Assembly (NCBI RefSeq): GCF_003333265.1
Contig: NZ_QOLB01000084.1
Coordinates: 1 to 48,759 of the forward strand
Direction: 5' to 3'
Length of the DNA: 48,759 nucleotides
Origin: Candidatus Halocynthiibacter alkanivorans
GTDB taxonomy: Bacteria; Pseudomonadota; Alphaproteobacteria; Rhodobacterales; Rhodobacteraceae
The notes below the pieces were generated by a model that saw nothing but the letters and a program-made list of their open reading frames with translations, had not been told where the DNA came from and ran no database searches. Positions within the stretch are counted from its first letter, which is position 1. Every line of letters begins with the position of its first letter. Positions 45,279 to 48,759 of this stretch are shown here, in pieces. A program made the position numbers and the translations under genes.

Positions 45279-45813
45279 AAATTACTCCGTTTGGGAGGGA
45301 AGGAAACAACACGTTCGTGAAATCCAGGCGAGCAAGGCCCCTGAACCAGCAATGCGGCACAAACCGTCACAAGCGATATCGAGACAGCCACCGATAGCGG
45401 CGGGTCTTGTTGCGCGCCCCAGCACAGCCGGTTTCCGGCTTTGCATGCTCAGTGAGCTGTCCGTGAGTTTTCGGTTCTGAGTGTTGATCATAGGCGGACA
45501 TTGCCCCAGACGCGGAGACAATGTCACGGCCCAACTGGGCCTGCGTCCGGTTCTGACAAGCTTGTGAGACGCCGTGTCCGGCTCAGAAGCATATAAAGGG
45601 GCGGTAACCGTGCGTGACGCGGGCAAGACGGATGTTTCAATGTTGCGTGTTGCATTATTCTCCGCGATGGCCCCGATGGTCCCGGCGGCGGAACGGGCGC
45701 ATGTTTTTGCCGTAAGCAGGCCTTCGCTGCGAGGCTAACAAAGGGCTGCTTTACGGACTATCCGGACATCCCCCCAGATCAGTCCGGCTGGTGCGTCAGG
45801 CCCGGAGCGCGCA
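45279..45813. other. Intergenic region upstream of ynjB without a supportable gene
   Basis: About 535 bases. Open frames on both strands (for example 45282-45626 minus) have no family resemblance or ribosome site. It presumably holds the ynjB promoter. I looked for the conserved CTGAGA and GAACCTGATC-type segments of a thiamine pyrophosphate riboswitch and found none. Confidence 0.6.
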
Positions 45814-46518
45814 ATGTCCGCCACCCATCATGCGGTGACGCGACTGGTCAGGCAGATCTTGACCCGCAACAACGCCGGAATATACGAGGCCTGCCTGATG
45901 CGCCAAGGCCGGATCTGCTATTTATGCAAGCGCCTGCCTCAAAAACTTTCAAACCACCAATCAAACAAATTTCGCTGTCTTTCTTTGCGAACCGATCTGC
46001 CGCCAGATGCCGGGACGCGGGCCGCAAGGCTGCTCTCGGTCTGCCGGCGAGTGGAGACTGAAATCATGCACGCCCTGAACAACAGCACCCTGGGTCCTTC
46101 TGACATCAAGGCTCTGAGGACTGAAGTCTTACGGGGAGAACTGGCAAAAATTCTCGCTGAACAGACGACCATGGGCAGCCTTTCTGACGGCACAGCTGAA
46201 GCGCGTATCACTGAAGTTGAGGGTGAAAACCGCGCTCTGCGCCGGGTGCCACTGCGGCAGAATTAGTCCAGCGTTCTGGTACGCCTTGAAAAAGCGAGCC
46301 AATTGACCGCAATTTCGCGTCCTGCCCCCCTCCGGACCGATCCTGACCGTCAGGCGGTCTCACTGAGGAAGCGCCTGATTGAAGTCGACCCGGAAGTGTT
46401 GGACGGCGGGGAGGTTCGGCTTGCCTCGACAGATCTGCTTTCAGAACGGGGTGCTGGTGCGTTTGACACAAACGCAATATCGCCTGTCCTTATTTCGCAA
46501 GCCCCGGGTGAAGATTGA
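45814..46518 (+). pseudogene. Tyrosine-recombinase (integrase) N-terminal remnant with in-frame stop
   Basis: The frame from ATG 45814 contains RQGRICYLCKRLPQKLS and FRCLSLRTDLPPDAGTRAARLL, resembling the N-terminal arm-binding part of phage-type integrases (R-x-x-x-Y-L-x-x-R-x-P, then SLRT-x-x-x-x-A-x-x-R-A). TAG at 46264-46266 interrupts it, but the same frame stays open to the TGA at 46516-46518, giving 234 codons in all. No catalytic core (R...HxxR...Y) follows before the convergent LuxR gene at 46557. I therefore call it a truncated, nonsense-mutated gene. Assignment rests on the short N-terminal pattern and is moderate. Confidence 0.5.
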
Positions 46519-46556
46519 AGCAGATCCCTTCAAAGCGGGAGCCACAACCGCCGCGA

Positions 46557-47126
46557 TCAGACCGGCACCCCGGACAGTTTTGCCAATAGCTCAGGCGTGC
46601 TCCTGGCTGCAAATTTCTGAAGTAAATTCGCCCGGTACACGTCGATTGTGCGCGGTGAAAGCTTCAGTTTACGCGCAATTTCCTTGGTTGGCAGGCCTTG
46701 GGTCAACATCATCACCACCTGTCGTTCGCGTCGGGTCAGCGGTATCATCGGGCGATTGTCCGACAGGTCGGTAAAACTCCAGACGCAATGGGCGAAGGGT
46801 TCGTCAGGATCCTGCGATTGCCCGCGCGCGTGACACCAGAACAGCTTGCCGTCGGCGCGTTTCATTACCCGGTCATCATGATAACTCCCGGTGGCCTGCA
46901 TCTGCGCCCGCCCGATCCTGCCAATCTCAAGGAATTCCTTGTTGGATGGGTAGAGGATTTCCAGCAACTGACCTTCCAGCGCGGCAGCATCAAAGCCGAA
47001 CATTTCGCAAAACCGCTGATTACAGCGTTCGATCTGGCGATCACGGGTGACGACCAGCCCGACCGGCGCCATGTCAAAGCCGAAATCAGTCGTTGCTGCG
47101 GTTCCCGAAGCCGGTTCATTGCGCAT
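46557..47126 (-). CDS. PAS-domain LuxR-family transcriptional regulator
   Basis: A 189-residue regulator with an N-terminal PAS domain (about 18-115; ERCNQRFCEMFGFDAAALEG, HDDRVMKRADGKLFWCHARG) and a C-terminal LuxR helix-turn-helix (about 125-185; LTRRERQVVMMLTQGLPTKEIARKLKLS in two pieces, then RTIDVYRANLLQKF). No receiver domain is present, so it probably senses a small ligand or redox state directly. Start ATG 47126 gives the compact protein; the open frame continues to 47264 through the divergent thiolase promoter without domain features. It is divergent from the thiolase gene, 77 bases apart, and may control it. Confidence 0.85.
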   Translation of the reverse strand: MRNEPASGTAATTDFGFDMAPVGLVVTRDRQIERCNQRFCEMFGFDAAALEGQLLEILYPSNKEFLEIGRIGRAQMQATGSYHDDRVMKRADGKLFWCHARGQSQDPDEPFAHCVWSFTDLSDNRPMIPLTRRERQVVMMLTQGLPTKEIARKLKLSPRTIDVYRANLLQKFAARSTPELLAKLSGVPV

Positions 47127-47203
47127 AGTAGGTAATCTCACCGATGGTTGTGCGGCCCCAATCTGTGAACAATCACCAGGACAGTCAAGTTTTGGAGGAT
47201 CAC

Positions 47204-48370
47204 ATGGATGCACGGATAGTTGGATGGGGCCATACCCGGTTTGGACGGTTGGGCGACTGCACACTGGAGGATCTGATCCTTGACGTAACCCGGCAGGCCA
47301 CGGCCCATGCCGGGCTGCAGGCGACGGATATTGATGGCATATGGCTGGGGCATTTTAATTCCGGCCTGGTGGGTGACGGGTTTGCCGCCTCGCTGGCGCT
47401 GAACGCGGATGACGCCCTGCGGTTCACTCCGGCGGTGCGGGTGGAAAACGCCTGTGCCTCCGGGTCGGCGGCGATCTACGCCGCGCGGGATGCCATACGT
47501 GCCGGGGATACCAAAATTGCGCTGGTTATCGGCGCCGAGAAGATGACCGCCTGTGATACCGCCGCCGCCACGCGGGCGCTGGCCGGTGCGTCGTATCAGA
47601 AAGAGGAATCCGGCGTGTCCTTTCCGCAGATCTTTGCCCGGTTTGCGCAGCGCTATTTCCAGCACTACGGGGATCACAGTGAGGTTCTTGCCCGGATCGC
47701 CGCAAAGAACCATGCCAATGCGATGGCCAATCCGCTGGCGCATCTGCAAAAAGATATTGGGTTTGACGCCTGCAATACGGTGAGCGAGAAAAACCCGGTG
47801 ATTGCCGCGCCGCTGCGGTTGACGGATTGTTCGCTGATCAGCGACGGCGCCGCCGCGCTGATACTGGTGGCCGATGATATGGCCGGTCAGTTCGCCCAAA
47901 ACATTGCGTTTCGTGCCGCCGTGCAGGTGAACGATTTCCTGCCGATGTCGCGCCGCGACCTGCTGGCGTTTGAGGGGCCGGCGCTGGCGTTTTCGCAGGC
48001 GTTTGCACAGGCCGGGGTGCAACCTGGTGATCTCGATTTTGCCGAGGTGCACGACTGTTTTACCATTGCTGAGCTGTTGATCTACGAGGCAATGGGGCTG
48101 GCGCCGCGTGGTCAGGGGGCGCAGGCCATTCTGGACGGGGTCGTCTGTGCCGACGGCGATCTGCCGGTCAATCTGTCGGGCGGGCTCAAGGCGAAGGGCC
48201 ATCCGGTGGGGGCGACCGGGGTGTCCATGCATGTCATGGCGGCGCAACAGCTGTGCGGCACAGCCGGGGCGATGCAAAAGCACGGCGCCGAGCTGGGCCT
48301 TGTGTTCAATATGGGCGGCTCCGGCGTCGCCAATTATTGTAGCATTCTGGAAAATGGGGCGCGTCATTAA
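47204..48370 (+). CDS. Thiolase-family protein (SCP2-type acetyl-CoA acetyltransferase-like)
   Basis: A 388-residue thiolase fold enzyme. The nucleophilic Cys is in VENACASGSAAIYAARD near residue 87, the second domain has EVHDCFTIAELLIYEAMG (His in VHDCF in place of the usual NEAF) and the C-terminal GGLKAKGHPVGATGVS carries the catalytic His. The HDCF form marks the SCP2-type branch that acts on varied acyl-CoAs, in fatty acid or steroid-like degradation. Start ATG 47204 has GGAGG 6 bases upstream; the open frame to 47144 is not used. Substrate is unknown. Confidence 0.88.
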   Translation: MDARIVGWGHTRFGRLGDCTLEDLILDVTRQATAHAGLQATDIDGIWLGHFNSGLVGDGFAASLALNADDALRFTPAVRVENACASGSAAIYAARDAIRAGDTKIALVIGAEKMTACDTAAATRALAGASYQKEESGVSFPQIFARFAQRYFQHYGDHSEVLARIAAKNHANAMANPLAHLQKDIGFDACNTVSEKNPVIAAPLRLTDCSLISDGAAALILVADDMAGQFAQNIAFRAAVQVNDFLPMSRRDLLAFEGPALAFSQAFAQAGVQPGDLDFAEVHDCFTIAELLIYEAMGLAPRGQGAQAILDGVVCADGDLPVNLSGGLKAKGHPVGATGVSMHVMAAQQLCGTAGAMQKHGAELGLVFNMGGSGVANYCSILENGARH

Positions 48371-48464
48371 GCTCGCATACTGGCTGGTTAAACCCGCAAA
48401 ACGGGCGCTTTGAGCCACGGCTTTGGGGAAGGGCACCAGAGCCGGCCTCCTCCGACGTCCCGGC

Positions 48465-48759
48465 TCAGACGCTTTCGGCCCGCCCCAGACAGCAAGCTCG
48501 CTCAATTCGATCGTCGTCGTTGTCAGATTCCGCCGCTGTGATCATGCGGCCGGCGGTGTTCTCATCATAAAACGTATACTCCGTCTGGCCATCGCGCAGC
48601 CGCACGAAGGCCAGCGTCGCTGGCCGCCTTGAGCGGATCGCAAAAGAAGCATCAACGCGGCTTTCGTGCAGGGTCTGCTCCAGCTGAATGCAAACAGGTC
48701 GTTCGACAGGCCCGACAAGAACCCCGTTGGCACCCCCAGCCGACCCAGCGCAATCGCAG
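48465..48759 (-). pseudogene. PfkB-family sugar kinase remnant, frameshifted (cut by window edge)
   Basis: Reading leftward from the edge, one frame gives AIALGRLGVPTGFLSGLSND and then loses resemblance; the next frame takes over with QLEQTLHESRVDASFAIRS, RPATLAFVRLRDGQ and TEYTFYDENTAGRM, the usual continuation in fructokinase-like PfkB proteins. One base appears to be missing near 48686. Downstream, resemblance ends and the frame stops at 48465-48467 with no ATP-binding domain. It is therefore a decayed gene whose 5' part lies outside the window. The 48371-48464 gap to the thiolase gene has nothing recognisable. Confidence 0.7.

Noticed and set aside
45279-45813. Thiamine pyrophosphate riboswitch upstream of ynjB
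   Set aside because: The conserved segments were not found, so the promoter region gives no support for thiamine control.

Overview
The window looks like chromosomal DNA of a GC-rich alphaproteobacterium of the family Rhodobacteraceae, probably the Roseobacter group. This is inferred from gene content and order (leuA, then mreB-mreC-mreD-mrdA-rodA-ghrA; a compact ureDABCEFG cluster divergent from urtABCDE; kpsT/kpsE next to kdsA) and from recognition of protein families. No database search was run.

Layout. Positions 1-1972 are accessory DNA: the start of an IS110-type transposase cut by the window edge, a small zinc-ribbon protein and two phage-like or hypothetical genes. Positions 2109-5941 carry gltX, a DUF1801 protein and glutamine-dependent nadE on the minus strand. 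A secreted or periplasmic protein of eighteen exactly spaced MORN repeats is divergent from nadE (6103-7728). leuA follows, preceded by a leucine-rich 29-codon leader peptide (7917-8006) whose start codon lies almost on its predicted transcription start, so it is a likely ribosome-mediated attenuator. The elongasome operon mreBCD-mrdA-rodA, with ghrA coupled at its end, occupies 10085-16621. An SseB-like gene and a uracil-DNA glycosylase-family gene are on the minus strand, followed by nhaA with a good terminator. A surface polysaccharide and Kdo module (kpsT, kpsE-like, kdsA, phosphomannomutase) runs to a tRNA-Gln(UUG) gene at 24737.

Downstream of the tRNA (24812-30402) is a poorly coding, partly decayed region: an ORF broken by an in-frame stop, a cysteine-dioxygenase-type cupin, a nitrilase-family hydrolase, an M24 creatinase/aminopeptidase-fold protein that has lost most metal ligands, and the C-terminal remnant of an HpcH/HpaI aldolase. 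Then come the urea system: urtABCDE (minus strand) for ATP-driven urea uptake and ureDABCEFG (plus strand) for urease and its nickel-insertion accessories. Their divergent starts flank a 19-bp perfect dyad that is a candidate operator. A YnjBCD-type ABC importer of uncertain substrate converges on ureG. The right end has a nonsense-interrupted integrase N-terminus, a PAS-LuxR regulator divergent from an SCP2-type thiolase, and a frameshifted PfkB sugar-kinase remnant at the edge.

The strongest candidate for something worth following is the apparently leaderless leu leader peptide. Next are the possible link between the metal-site-degenerate M24 protein and the neighbouring urea genes, and the perfect dyad upstream of urtA. 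I see no CRISPR array, defence island or clearly new multi-gene system.
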